Source of the DNA: Gelatoporia subvermispora B
Lineage: Eukaryota; Basidiomycota; Agaricomycetes; Polyporales; Gelatoporiaceae
Length of the DNA stretch: 64,000 nucleotides
Direction of reading: 5' to 3'
Assembly (NCBI GenBank): GCA_000320605.2
Contig: KB445792.1
Coordinates: 687,581 to 751,580 of the forward strand
The notes under the pieces were generated by a model. The model was not told the DNA's origin. It saw only the letters and a list, made by a program, of their open reading frames with translations, and searched no databases. Below, piece by piece: positions 44,730 to 55,141 of this stretch; within the stretch, counting starts at the first letter, position 1; each line of letters starts with the position of its first letter. The position numbers were made by a program, and so were the translations under genes.

Positions 44730-47700
44730 CTACAAAATTTCGACATGCTTTTGCACCGGGACGATAATCGCAACTGCCTTGCTCGACAGATCAAACGTGC
44801 CACCGCCATCGTACGCGACTAGGTCCCCTTCGAGACCGATTTCGTCGTCCACACCTAACAACTCCTCGAGATTCGCTGACGCGAGCGCGTGTGCCTCGCG
44901 TAGGTTGACGCGGCCGTTGGTCTCCAGTGCGGTCTGTCAGAGACATAAATTTGCGTCAGGAATGAGAGTGTCGGCGACGCAAATTCTGACAAATGAGAAG
45001 GCGCACCCAGGCTGCGTCGAAGCGAGTGTTGGCAGCTTGCCAGCCCTCGCGAATCCCAATCGCGACTTTCACGCCATGCTGCAGCAGAGTGACGACGGCG
45101 GTGTCATTTGAAAGCGGTGGGCCAGGCAAGCTTGCGTCAAGATATAATTCAGTCCGTGAACAGTCTCACAGATAGCATTGCACTCACATTCTGTGATCGT
45201 CCCATGTCCCAGGGAACGGTTTTGGGGACGTGAGAATCACACCCACACCTGCGTTAGCTATTCGAAAAACATGCGGTGAGCTCACGTCGCAAAACCACAT
45301 CGTGTTCACCTACCAATGTCAGCAGCGATCAGATGCGCCTCCGCCGCATGCGAAAACACAAGCTTCAGCGTCGAGTTCCGCCGCCCCTCGACCTCTTTCT
45401 TCAGCTTCAACAACGCGACCATAATGTCCGCGTTACCCACGTCGATCACGATCGGAATCTCTCCCTAATCAACCAACATATCTCAGTTCTAGATTTTGCG
45501 AAATGCAAACGTATGCCAACCTTCGCTGCCTTATTCCACCAAATTCCGCTTTCTGTGTCCTCGTCTCCAGGGCGGAGCAACAGCCTTCTGATCGCTGCTA
45601 TCTCCAGGCTCAGCGACGGCCCCGCAGGCGCACCCGCCGCGCGCGCTCCTGCATAGGGCGTCGCGCGGCCCACGATGAGGTGCAGCGCGGTGATGGGCTT
45701 GACAACTGCGCCGTCCTCGAGACCGTTTGCGGCGCCGGTGCGGAAGGTCGTGGAGAGCCCGCCCAGGACGACGTTCGACCCGCCGAAGAGGGAGCTCTTC
45801 GCCAGATGCGACGTCGCGTAGATCACGCCGGAGCGGTGGGCGAGCCTGAGGCGTTCATGAATATGATCAGTGTCACACTCCAAGAATGTAGAGCAGATGA
45901 AAGCGCTTACAGTGCGTTGCGCGTGTTGAATTGCAACGAGTCCTCAGCGCGGAGGAGTCCACCCTCGTCACCGAGGATATGCAGGGCGTCCTTCCGAAAC
46001 GGGTCGTCCAGCTCTCCCTCGCCCGTCGATATCTCCCCCGCAATTTCCTCGATACCCAACGGGGACCCGTAGCTCGTGAGACCCGGCGAGATCGCGCCCC
46101 CATGCAGATCAACAACCGTCTCAGCTGCCCGTTCACCCACCCGGCACGCTTCCCCAACACACGCAACACGCCCATCCTCAACGACCACATCCACTGCCCC
46201 TCCCTCCTTCGCCTCAAACAAACTCTCCACCCCACGCCCCCTTTCCCCCCTCACCCACACCTCCGACACGTTCCTAAACACAACCCTCCCCCGCACCTTC
46301 CGCGTCCCCAGCGGTGCCATCCCCTCCCACTGTACCGCCTCCCTGCGCTCCTGCTCCCAGTCCGGCACGCGCGGCGGCACCTGCCAGCGCTCCCCCTCCT
46401 TGCCCTTGCCCACCACGACCCCCTCCGCGCCTACCTGCAGGATCCCGTCGATCCAGACTTTGCGGGGCGTCGCGCCGAGCTGCAGCGGGTGCGTGTCCCA
46501 CAACACCGCGTCTGCGTCCGCACCGACCTGTAGGATTCCGATGCGATGTGAGAGTCCCGCGGCGGTCGCGGGTGTGGACGTGATCGAGGCGAGTGCGAGC
46601 TCGGGCTGGAGGCCTGTGGTGATATTAGATGAGGATTTGCATTTCGAAATAGGAAATTCATGGGCCATACCGAAGTAATGCGCTTGTTGCGCTTCAAAGG
46701 CGAGGTATCGGCTGTTGAGCACCGGGTGGTCGGACTGCATAGAACGGGCGTAAGGCGGTACTGAGCTGAAGTTGGAAAGTGGAACATACCTTCATGACAA
46801 CTGGGATGTCATTATCCGCAAGAATACGAGGAGCAAATTCGGAACCACGGTATGATTCGCGCTTGTATCGATGATTGGTAGCAAAAATCGCAATAGCTGG
46901 AGTGCCTCCCCACCTGCAAAGCATTACAACTGCTTTTCGAAATGCATAATGTGTGAGGTCTTACGTGCGCTTCAACACTTCGGGCACGAGCCATGCCTCA
47001 GATGCATGGTGGAATGAGGCGATTGGGAACTGGAACTCGTTTGTCAACTGCAGAATTGAAGTATAAGGCCGACGAATTCGTGAACCAGGATAACCGGCGT
47101 ACGCGGACTAAGTCATCGAAGTCGACCTCTTCATAGCAATGGTTTGCGATCTGATATACATTATGCAAGAGGCGTCCAAACACACTCTACAGCGACATAC
47201 CTTGACGCGTCCACGCAGGACGTCAACCAGTGCCTCCCACTGTAAATTCTCTGGGAAGCTTTGGCCCTGGAGCTCATCCCACAATGCCGCCTCTGCTTTC
47301 GCGCAAAATTCGTCCTGCGATTTCTTGATAATCCGAGCTTCGTTATATGCCGAACGGAATGACCAGATCGCGTCCATCCGGTTACCGTATCCTCGAAGAT
47401 TTTCGCCACATGCTTGTCTGTTGAATGATGAGTGTTACGAATCACAGGAGAGAGAAGGTCTACTTCATATGCCGCCAGTGAAGCGGAGCGCTGGGGTCTC
47501 TTTCGGTCCCGTTCAGCGTGTGCGGGGGTTCGACTATCATTGCGGTAGCCGATCGGTCTGGAGTTTTACGCAGCTTGAACACAAAGGCCTGGCCGCCTGA
47601 TCTCATCAGCCTCGTCGAAGTATTACGAGAAACCTGGCTGATATTTACCGATGGCATTTCCACTGCCGGGAAGCACCTGTGCGGATGTAACACCGCCCGC

Positions 47701-48389
47701 AATGGCAAGCTTGAATGCATCGTCATGAGTATTGAATCCGTCAATGCTCCTGAGCCATGGCGCAGTCGGGCCGTGTCTTGAGCCGACGTCGAACGTTCCC
47801 CCAGTAGCTGGAACGCTGAGCACCCCGACATGAGAGTGGAGGTCAACTGCAATTCGGTTCAGGACGCTCGCTCTGAGAGAAAACTTTCGGAAAATTACAT
47901 ACCAAGACCTGGCGTGACCCAGCTTCCGTTTGCATCCACTACCTGCAGTTCCTTCAAACCTTGGAGAATTGAACTGGATACATGTCCAAGATTCTTGACA
48001 ATGCCCTTGTCCAACAAGATGTCCCCGGTGATGATTTCGGCGCCACTATTTGCACCAGTCCAGATAGTCGCATTACGGATCAGCGTAGGCCTAATCCCGG
48101 GCTCGAACCTCTCGGAAGCGTCCCTTGACAGGAAGTCCTCCGGAGGCCCCGGCTTCACCTTCAAAGCCGCACATTGACTCAAGATCTCTCGAGCGTTGAC
48201 AGGAATGTGTTGTAAACGGCCGCCAGAGGAGTGAGACCAGCTCAAGAATGTGTTGATCGTGAACGTGGTCCCAAGCCCGACAAGGACACTGAATATCAGT
48301 AGCAAGAACGTGAGTTGACGCACACGGCGCTGGAAGTTCGGTCGCCTCCCGGTGTCTGACACCGTCAATGGTAGACCTTTGCTCGCCAT
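44730..48389 (-). CDS. membrane-anchored amidohydrolase-superfamily protein (fungal CE9-annotated family)
   Basis: 973 aa in 14 exons: 48389-47903, 47846-47649, 47596-47464, 47417-47201, 47150-47103, 47047-46965, 46913-46790, 46734-46671, 46613-45911, 45845-45521, 45464-45314, 45248-45188, 45130-45007 and 44933-44730; every junction is in phase. A short cytosolic N-terminus (RRVRQ) is followed by one membrane helix (LTFLLLIFSVLVGLGTTF), making this a probable type II membrane protein. The metal-binding VDLHSHVG (H-x-H) is at residues ~163-170. Further blocks are GGVTSAQVLPGSGNAIGG, LHWRHMK, EALVDVLRGRVKIANHCYE, FHHASEAW and MKSDHPV, which carry further His and Asp ligands. A second beta-sandwich-like part starts near VVDLHGGAISPGLTSYGS. 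Homologues are often annotated carbohydrate esterase family 9. Their substrate is not established, so I do not claim one. Confidence 0.85.
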
Positions 48390-49149
48390 GGCGGCGAAAA
48401 GGAAGAACTAGGGGGGCAGTCCCTGGTATCAGTGCACTCAACAAAGCCTGGGAGCATCGTCGGGCCGCCTGTAATCCGTGGCAATTAGAACGAAGCTCAG
48501 ACGCGAAGGTGCACATGGAGCGCATACCTCTCTCCATCGAGGCCCAAATTGCGCCATTCAAGGTACGCGTGATATCTTGTCTTACAAATACTCAGGGGGG
48601 GGACGACATCGACCGAATTCTGGATATACTTGAGCTTGCTCGGAGACTGCACGAGAGCTATAGACAGAGCAAATATAACTCAATCGGCTATGACGACGCT
48701 CAGACGAAGGGACTATCGTACGCACGTGGCGGCCGATCCTAGATCATGTGCGATTATTCTTGGATCGCGTGCCTGAGAACGAACCTTACTGAAAGGATCT
48801 GCGCATCGACGAACAAGGACAACATCGATGTTATTGTATCTCGATGTTCTAAGATCTCTGTTCATCAATTTTGGGGCCATATACCAAACACTACTATGTA
48901 CAGTCCAGGTTCATTGTCAAGGAAGAGAGTTTGGATGAGAGGGAGCATATGCGAAGGAAGAAATGTGCAGGTGAATGGATACAGGGTATAGGAAAGTTTC
49001 TGTTTGAATACATAGATCTTCTCTAGTCCCGAGAGTCTAATGCGATGTCGTGGACAGGCTGCATAGAAATAGAAATACGATATGTGATGCCAGCAAGAAA
49101 ACATTATTGAGGGTTAGCTGTAGGTAACCAAATCCAGACGGTTTTCGTG
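48390..49149. other. intergenic upstream of the amidohydrolase gene
   Basis: Amidohydrolase promoter (left) and RhoGEF 3' UTR (right, AT-rich after about 48600). No supported gene. Confidence 0.5.
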
Positions 49150-52100
49150 TCATGACGAAGAATCCAAGTCCACAGGGGTAAGAGAGTTCGTGCGGTGGAA
49201 GAGCTTCTTGAACGTTCTCCGAGGCACAGACCCCGACTGATCTGACGGCGTCGGCGAGGGCGTCGAATCCCGCAAGCGAGTGGACGGTGCGAAAAGAGAT
49301 CGGCGTCTGCTAGGTAACAATCCCGCGCGCCGAGATTCACCCGGTGGCCTAGCTCCAGAACCTGCAGAAACGCCTGCGGGCACAAAGGGGCGCGCTTTGG
49401 ACATCTCTGGGATCGTGCTTACATGATGCAATAAATGGCCGTCTTCCGAATAGGGGCCTCCAGCGACAGGTGGGGGCTCTTCCTCCCCAGGGACCTCAGG
49501 CGAACTCTGCACCCGCCGGCGCAGCGATCCTCTTCGCCACCACTGTGCCAGACTGTTCGGCGGTTCGGCGCTCGCTTCCTGCGCGGACATCGGCAACGGC
49601 GATGCACGCCCTGAAGACGATGACGGGGAGTCTGGCCGGGAGTGGAAGAAGTAGCGCACATTGTCGACCATCGATCGGGTGCGTTTCGGTCGGAAGTCCT
49701 TTTCGCGCATCATCATTATATCTGACTGCCGAATGGTCGCATCGGATTCGAGAGTAGGGAGGGGCAATGGCGCTCCAACAGGGCTCGGGATATTCGAAGA
49801 GGTCGAGGAGGAGCAATGGGATGCAGGGAACGGCGAGTCCAGCGTACTCCCTGGACTCTGCGCAACAGCCTTCTCAGCTTCAGCCTCAGACTCGACCTTG
49901 CACAGGCCCACTATTCCGGCGGGCACAAGCGAGGGCACCTGCTTCTTGCGCTTTCGTGCCGCCAGTGTCTTCGCTCGTCCCGAGAGGCTACCCGCACTCT
50001 TACCGCCCAGCTCGAGGGGCTCGGCGGTCAGCTGCTCCGGGTTCACATCCACCGAGCTCTTCCGCCTCGGCATCATCACGCTGTCGTACCGTCTCCGCGC
50101 CGCGAGGCTCATCGCGCCGGTGATGCTCAGCGCGGAATTCGAGCGCGCGACGCCCGAGGCTGTCTTCCTGCGCACCTGGAACAGCTCCTCGTCGTGCATC
50201 TGCGCCTGCATGCGCGCCGTTATGCAGCTGTCAGAAAACACATCGTGGATGCCCTGGTCGACCTGCTGGCGCACTTGTGCGGACGGGCGGACGATCCGCG
50301 TGGGGTCGAGCGAAATCGGCGAGAAGAACGCTTTGACGGAGGCAGTGGACGAGCGGCGGCTCAGCGCGGACAGCGACGCGAACTGCGGTTGGTCCTGTCT
50401 ACACACGAGCGAGTCCAGGCGCGACATCGTCTTGGAGGGCTTCAGGTCCACACGCCGGTTTGGCTGCAACGACGAGTCCGGGCCAATCTGCTCGGCATCC
50501 TTCTCCAGGTCCGAGAGGGACTGGATGGTCGGCAGAGGCGTGTTCCACTCTCCCTGGCTGTCGTCTACTACAAGAGCAGACTGCGCCGCGCCCCGATCAT
50601 ACGCCTGCAAGCTGGAGATCGGCTCGTTCGCCCAGCCTGGCTGCATAGCGAGACTGTCCTGGATAGCGCCGAGCCAGATGACCTTCTCCGCGTGGCACGA
50701 CGCCGCGAGCTGCAGATGGTGTCCCTGCCCGAACAGGTGGAACGAGTACGGCAACGTCACTGAACACGTCGCCCTCAGCACATGACCAGGTCCGGGAGAC
50801 AGCCCGCACTCACCATCGTCCTCCTCCGCATCCACCACGTCGAACCCCGCAAGCGCAAACCAATGCCTCGGCTCATACGCCTTCCCGCCCTTCACGACCT
50901 TCGCCAGCAAGAGATATCCCCCGGGGTACAAAAACGCCGCGAGGTACTTCGCGCGGAGCGTCCCCCCGCTCGGCTGGAACACCGGCGATGGGTGGTGTAC
51001 GACGTCCAGCGCGCCGCCAAGCGCACACGTCCCGAGCGAGCGCACAAACTCGGGCGCGAGCCCCGCCTGCCGCTGCGCCGGCGTCCCCGCAAGCCGCGCC
51101 GCGACGCGCGCCGACTTCGCCGCGCGCGCCACCCGCGCGCTCGCGTCGTCCACCCGTTCCACCACCGCGCGCATCGCCGCGCACGCCGCGTCCACCCATC
51201 CCGCCGCCGCGTCGCCCTCGCCCCCCGCGCGCCTTTTCCCTCGCAGCTGCTCGAGCAGCAACGGATACTTGCAGATGCGCTGCACGGGCTTGATCAGATA
51301 ATCCAGAAACTTGAGCCGCGCGGCCTGCGGCGCGTGCGCGGTCGAGCCCTGCCTCCTGCGCGTGCGCGCCGACTCCGCGCGCGCCGCAGCGTGCACCGCC
51401 GCGCCGGGGAGCGACACGGACGACGTCGAGTGGCGGCGCTTCTTGTGCCCGAGCGGCGGGCTGGGCGGGTCGAGCACGGGGGAGCCCGGGCCGGCCGCGA
51501 GCTCGAGCGCGTGCCCGACGAGGAGCGCACATCGCCGCTCGAACGCGTCCCACTCGTCCGCGAGCTGCTCCTGCGCGTTGCGCACGAGCCCCGCGGCCTC
51601 GCTGTGCCCGGGGCAGAACGCCTCGTACGCGTCAAACGCGGGCGCCTGCGGGTGCCGCACCATCAGACCGAGCCAGAGTGAGCATCAGCTGACCCGGCGC
51701 ACGAGCAGCGGACGCACCTGGCCGACAAATACCTGCGCGACAGCGCCCACCGCTTCGTCTACTTTTTCCAACGCCTGCGCACTCTCCGCCGAGCCCTCCC
51801 ACCTCGTCTCCTGACTTGCTGCGATAGCACCGGCGACGAACACACCTTCTAGTCCGTACGGCCGCACTGCATCCCGCAGCTCCTCCACGAATTGCTCATG
51901 GAGCCTGAGCAACGCTTCCGCATTCCTGCCAACCACTTGAACGGCCGCAGGGTCCAGCAATGTGCGACGATGTTTCGACTTTGAACTCCCGCTTTGAAGT
52001 GTGGCGGGTGCAGTGTGTGCGTGTGTGTGCAGAGGAGCTGGAAACAACACTGGTACAGCAAGATCTCTCGATGAGCCTTGACCGGTGTCCAGCTCTACCG

Positions 52101-53820
52101 GGGGCGACGCAGAACTCGATGGTGGCATCGATGCTGGCGATGATGGAGACAACCCAGCAGTGAACAAGAAAGAATGGCGGGAAGGGAAAGAGCGGGTCTG
52201 CGGCGAGGGCGGCGAGAGATGACTAGAGGTCGAAGGCGATGGCAACGGTGAGGGCAGGGGAGATGTCGAAGAGCTGGTGGACACAGACGAAGCGGCCGCG
52301 GAGAGCTGCATGAGCTGCACGAGATAGATCTGAGACATCCATCAGCAACTGCCACGGCTAGCGGATCCACGACCAGGTTCCAGGAGGGAGCTCGACAGAA
52401 CCGGACATACCTCGACGAGCGCACGCAAGTCCGCCAAATACCCCACCTCCGTATTGAGGAGCTCGACAAGCGCGTGGTACCTCCTCGTCCGCAAACGTCG
52501 CCTCTCCTCGCGTGCGTGCACCTCCGCCTCCACACTCGTGCTCCCACTCCCACTGCTCCCGCTCGTCTCCTCGCTCCCCATGACGAAGCTCACCCTGCGT
52601 CCGCTCGGCCGTCTCCTCCGCACTCCCGGGGGGACATCCTGGCCCTCCTCATCCCGCTCGTCGTCGTCCTCATCCTCCAGGTGGAACAGCTTCCGCGTCG
52701 CGCTCCTCGGGACATCCTCCTCCCAGCTTGTCTTGCACTCACTAGCTTTTGACACTTCTTCCACACACAGCCCTCCCATCTCTCCACCCTCCTCGCCCAT
52801 CGGCACTGGGCTCACGCTCCTCCACATCTCAGGTTCTTCCTCGTCTCCCTCCCTTCCGTCCCCCTCGGTTCCTCCGCTCGTCGCGACTGCCGCTCGCAAT
52901 GGGCTCTGCGCTCTCCTCCTCGCCAAGCTCGGGCCCAACAACTCGTCGTCCCCCTCCGGCTCCAACACATTCCGATCCTCCCAAGTCGGGACCGGCGGCA
53001 ATGGCTTCGCGAGGTCCGGCGGGAGCGACGCGCGCCGTCTCCGCATACGTTCCTCCGCTGCATCAGCAGCAGAGAGACGCGCCTGGGACATAGTAGGGTG
53101 CGCCGAGAGCCTCCCAAGGCTAACAGGGCGCCGCGCCTGGCGCGCCAACAGGTCGAGCTCGGGGCGCGCACGCGGGGGCGAGTGCGGCTCGGGGTGTGGC
53201 GGCGTCGGCGGGGTCGAGGTCCAGGTCGGCTGCGGCGGGCTGTCGTCCAGGCTCACCTCCAGCCGCGTGCCCACCAGTCCGATGCCCTCGCCGTCTTGCC
53301 GGCGGCCCATCTTGTCTTCTCCGTCCGCGTGCGCGTCCGAGGATCCGCCGCCGTGCCGGCTGCCCGGGCGCGAGCTCTCGGGCGTGAGCATGGGCGACGC
53401 GACGATCGGCGTGAGCGGGACGAACCCGCGCGTGGGGCGGCCCGGCGCGAGCATGCCCGTCGCGGTTGTGGGCGTGAGCGCCGTGGTGGGTGCTGGCAGC
53501 GGGCGCGGGGGGTAGGCGTGCGGCGCTCGGGCCCCGGAGAGGGATGAGAGCGAGGACGGGCGCGCGGGCTGGGGGTGCGGCCGTGCGGGCGATGCGGGCG
53601 AGTGCTGCGGCGCATGCGAGAGCGAGAACGGGGGGGTGGAGCTGGGGTGATGGGCGCCGGGATGGGTGTTGGTGCGCGGGGCGCGCGAGGGCGTCGAGGG
53701 CCCCGAGATCGGACTGGGCGTGAGGCGCGGAGGGGTGGGCATGGTGCGTGGGGTGTGCGAGGTGTAGGGCGCGGGGAGGGCCGACGGGGGTGCCGGCGGG
53801 GGGCTCGAGAGCACTTCCAT
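49150..53820 (-). CDS. RhoGEF (DH-PH) with long disordered N-terminus
   Basis: Guanine-nucleotide exchange factor for a Rho-type GTPase, 1487 aa; exons 53820-52411, 52329-51718, 51645-50814 and 50759-49150. Residues 1-445 are Pro/Ser/Thr-rich. The DH domain starts with RRYHALVELLNTEVGYLADL (~446-466), is interrupted by a Ser/Pro-rich insertion (~480-600), and resumes with GRNAEALLRLHEQFVEELRD. It ends with the conserved FLDYLIKPVQRICKYPLLLEQL helix. A PH-like region follows (YPGGYLLLAKVVKGGKAYEP, then HWFALAGFDVV, VTLPYSFHLFGQG). The last ~550 residues are Ser/Arg-rich. A 54-nt intron (50760-50813) is stop-free and in frame. Splicing it links EEDD to VTLPYSF. Rho partner is unknown. It should act at the cell cortex in polarity or cytokinesis (inference). 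Confidence 0.83.
50760..50813 (-). other. 54-nt stop-free, in-frame intron in the PH region
   Basis: Begins GTGAGT and ends GTTCAG on the minus strand. It has no stop and is a multiple of three. Retention adds 18 residues (ECGLSPGPGHVLRATCSV-like) between two PH-like strands. Confidence 0.65.
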
Positions 53821-53823
53821 CGC

Positions 53824-53841
53824 GTCGTCGTCGTCGTCGTC
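53824..53841. repeat. (GTC)6 trinucleotide repeat in the RhoGEF 5' leader
   Basis: Six perfect GTC units (GAC on the coding strand) lie just upstream of the RhoGEF ATG at 53820. A short microsatellite, probably length-variable. Confidence 0.85.
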
Positions 53842-55134
53842 AGGGTGCGCGCTGGGCAGCGTCGAATTTCAGGCTGAGCGTGCGGGGGGCGTACAGGAGT
53901 CGTGTGTGGGCCGTGACCGGAGATGCAAGGGAGATCGTGGTGCGGCTGCAATTGCACCGGCTGGTATCGGAGGCTGGCGCGCGGGCGCAGGAAGTTGCTG
54001 AATGGCGAAATGTCGGGCAGCGTGCGCGAGGGCGTGGTGCGCTGGCTGGAGGGGTGCAGGCCTGAAGTCAATCAGGCAGGGAAGCGGTCGGTCGGTCAGC
54101 TTGGAAATGGGTGCCAACGGGGCAGGTCGATCGACGGACCTGGAGTCAGCCGAAGCAACCGAGGCAGCCGTGTCAGACGAGACGGGCGGTGCTGGGGCCT
54201 TTGTCTGCGGACTGTGCTCCTCTCGCTCGTGGAGGTTGAAGACGGTGGAAAGGACGTCCAGGCCGGCGAAGCGGAGAAATGGAGCGATAAGCACAAGCGA
54301 CCGAATGCGCGATGTGATCGCGAGTACGGCAGTGCGTGCCGGGAGTTGGTCGTATGTTCGTGGGCGCGGGGAGGAGATACAGAGGCCGGTATGGAACGGG
54401 GCCGAGCAGCGTTTGGTCGGTGGGGGCGGGCCAGAGGACGCGCCGGGGTCGGTTGAATGAGCGACGGGACGCCGGTGGACGGCTGCACTGAGGCGGCGTG
54501 GTTGCGCTGGGAATCGAGTCCGTATAAAACGCTGGGCCCTGTGGGCTGCGAGCTGCAGCGGTAGAGAGGGGAAGAGGAGGAAGAGGGGATGTGAGATGGA
54601 GGGAGGGTACGGGGATGGTGAAGCCCCTCGGTGTGGAATGGTGCAGAAAATGGACCCGAGCGAAAGGAAAAGGGGAGATCGAGCAGCCCAGCGATCGCGC
54701 GGGATAAGGCAATCGTAGCGCCTCTATCCTACTAGCCTCGGCCTCGAGCTCTGCAAAACGCCAGCCAAGAGAAGCCGGAAAACGATGCCTCTATTTCTGT
54801 AGACACGCAGAGTGCGATGATTGCTGGCAATGGCAGACGGTTTGCGGGGAACAAGCTTGGATGGATAAAGGGGGGCGGGGAGGGAGGCGGGCGTCGACAG
54901 GAACGCGTCCCGGTCGCGCAAAGGCGGTTAAGCTGGGCGTGCCATCGGCTACGGCCTCGTTGGCTTCCTCTACGCCCACGTTCGTCCCTCAGCGAAGTCC
55001 CCTGTGGGACTCCCTCCCAACGCCTCTCTTCTGTGCTCTTTGCCTACTACTTTTTTGGTGCTCTTGTGTGTGTGTTCACTCTCGCGCGCGTCGCCCCTCC
55101 GGCCCCCCGGCTGCGCGCTCCCGCCCACCACCAG

Positions 55135-55141
55135 CCAATCA
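55135..55141 (+). promoter_or_regulatory. CCAAT box in the large gap
   Basis: AGCCAATCAGCG matches the extended form seen in the NDUFS8 / prefoldin promoter (GCCAATCAGCG). It may belong to an unrecognised plus-strand transcript. Confidence 0.3.

Noticed and set aside
49816..50763. Plus-strand frame of 315 codons in the RhoGEF gene
   Set aside because: Arg/Leu/His-rich antisense shadow of the coding exon; no domain.
53253..54071. Long minus-strand frame of 272 codons across the RhoGEF N-terminus
   Set aside because: Composition (Arg/Pro/Thr) is that of a shifted frame of the Pro/Ser-rich RhoGEF coding sequence; no start context or domain.
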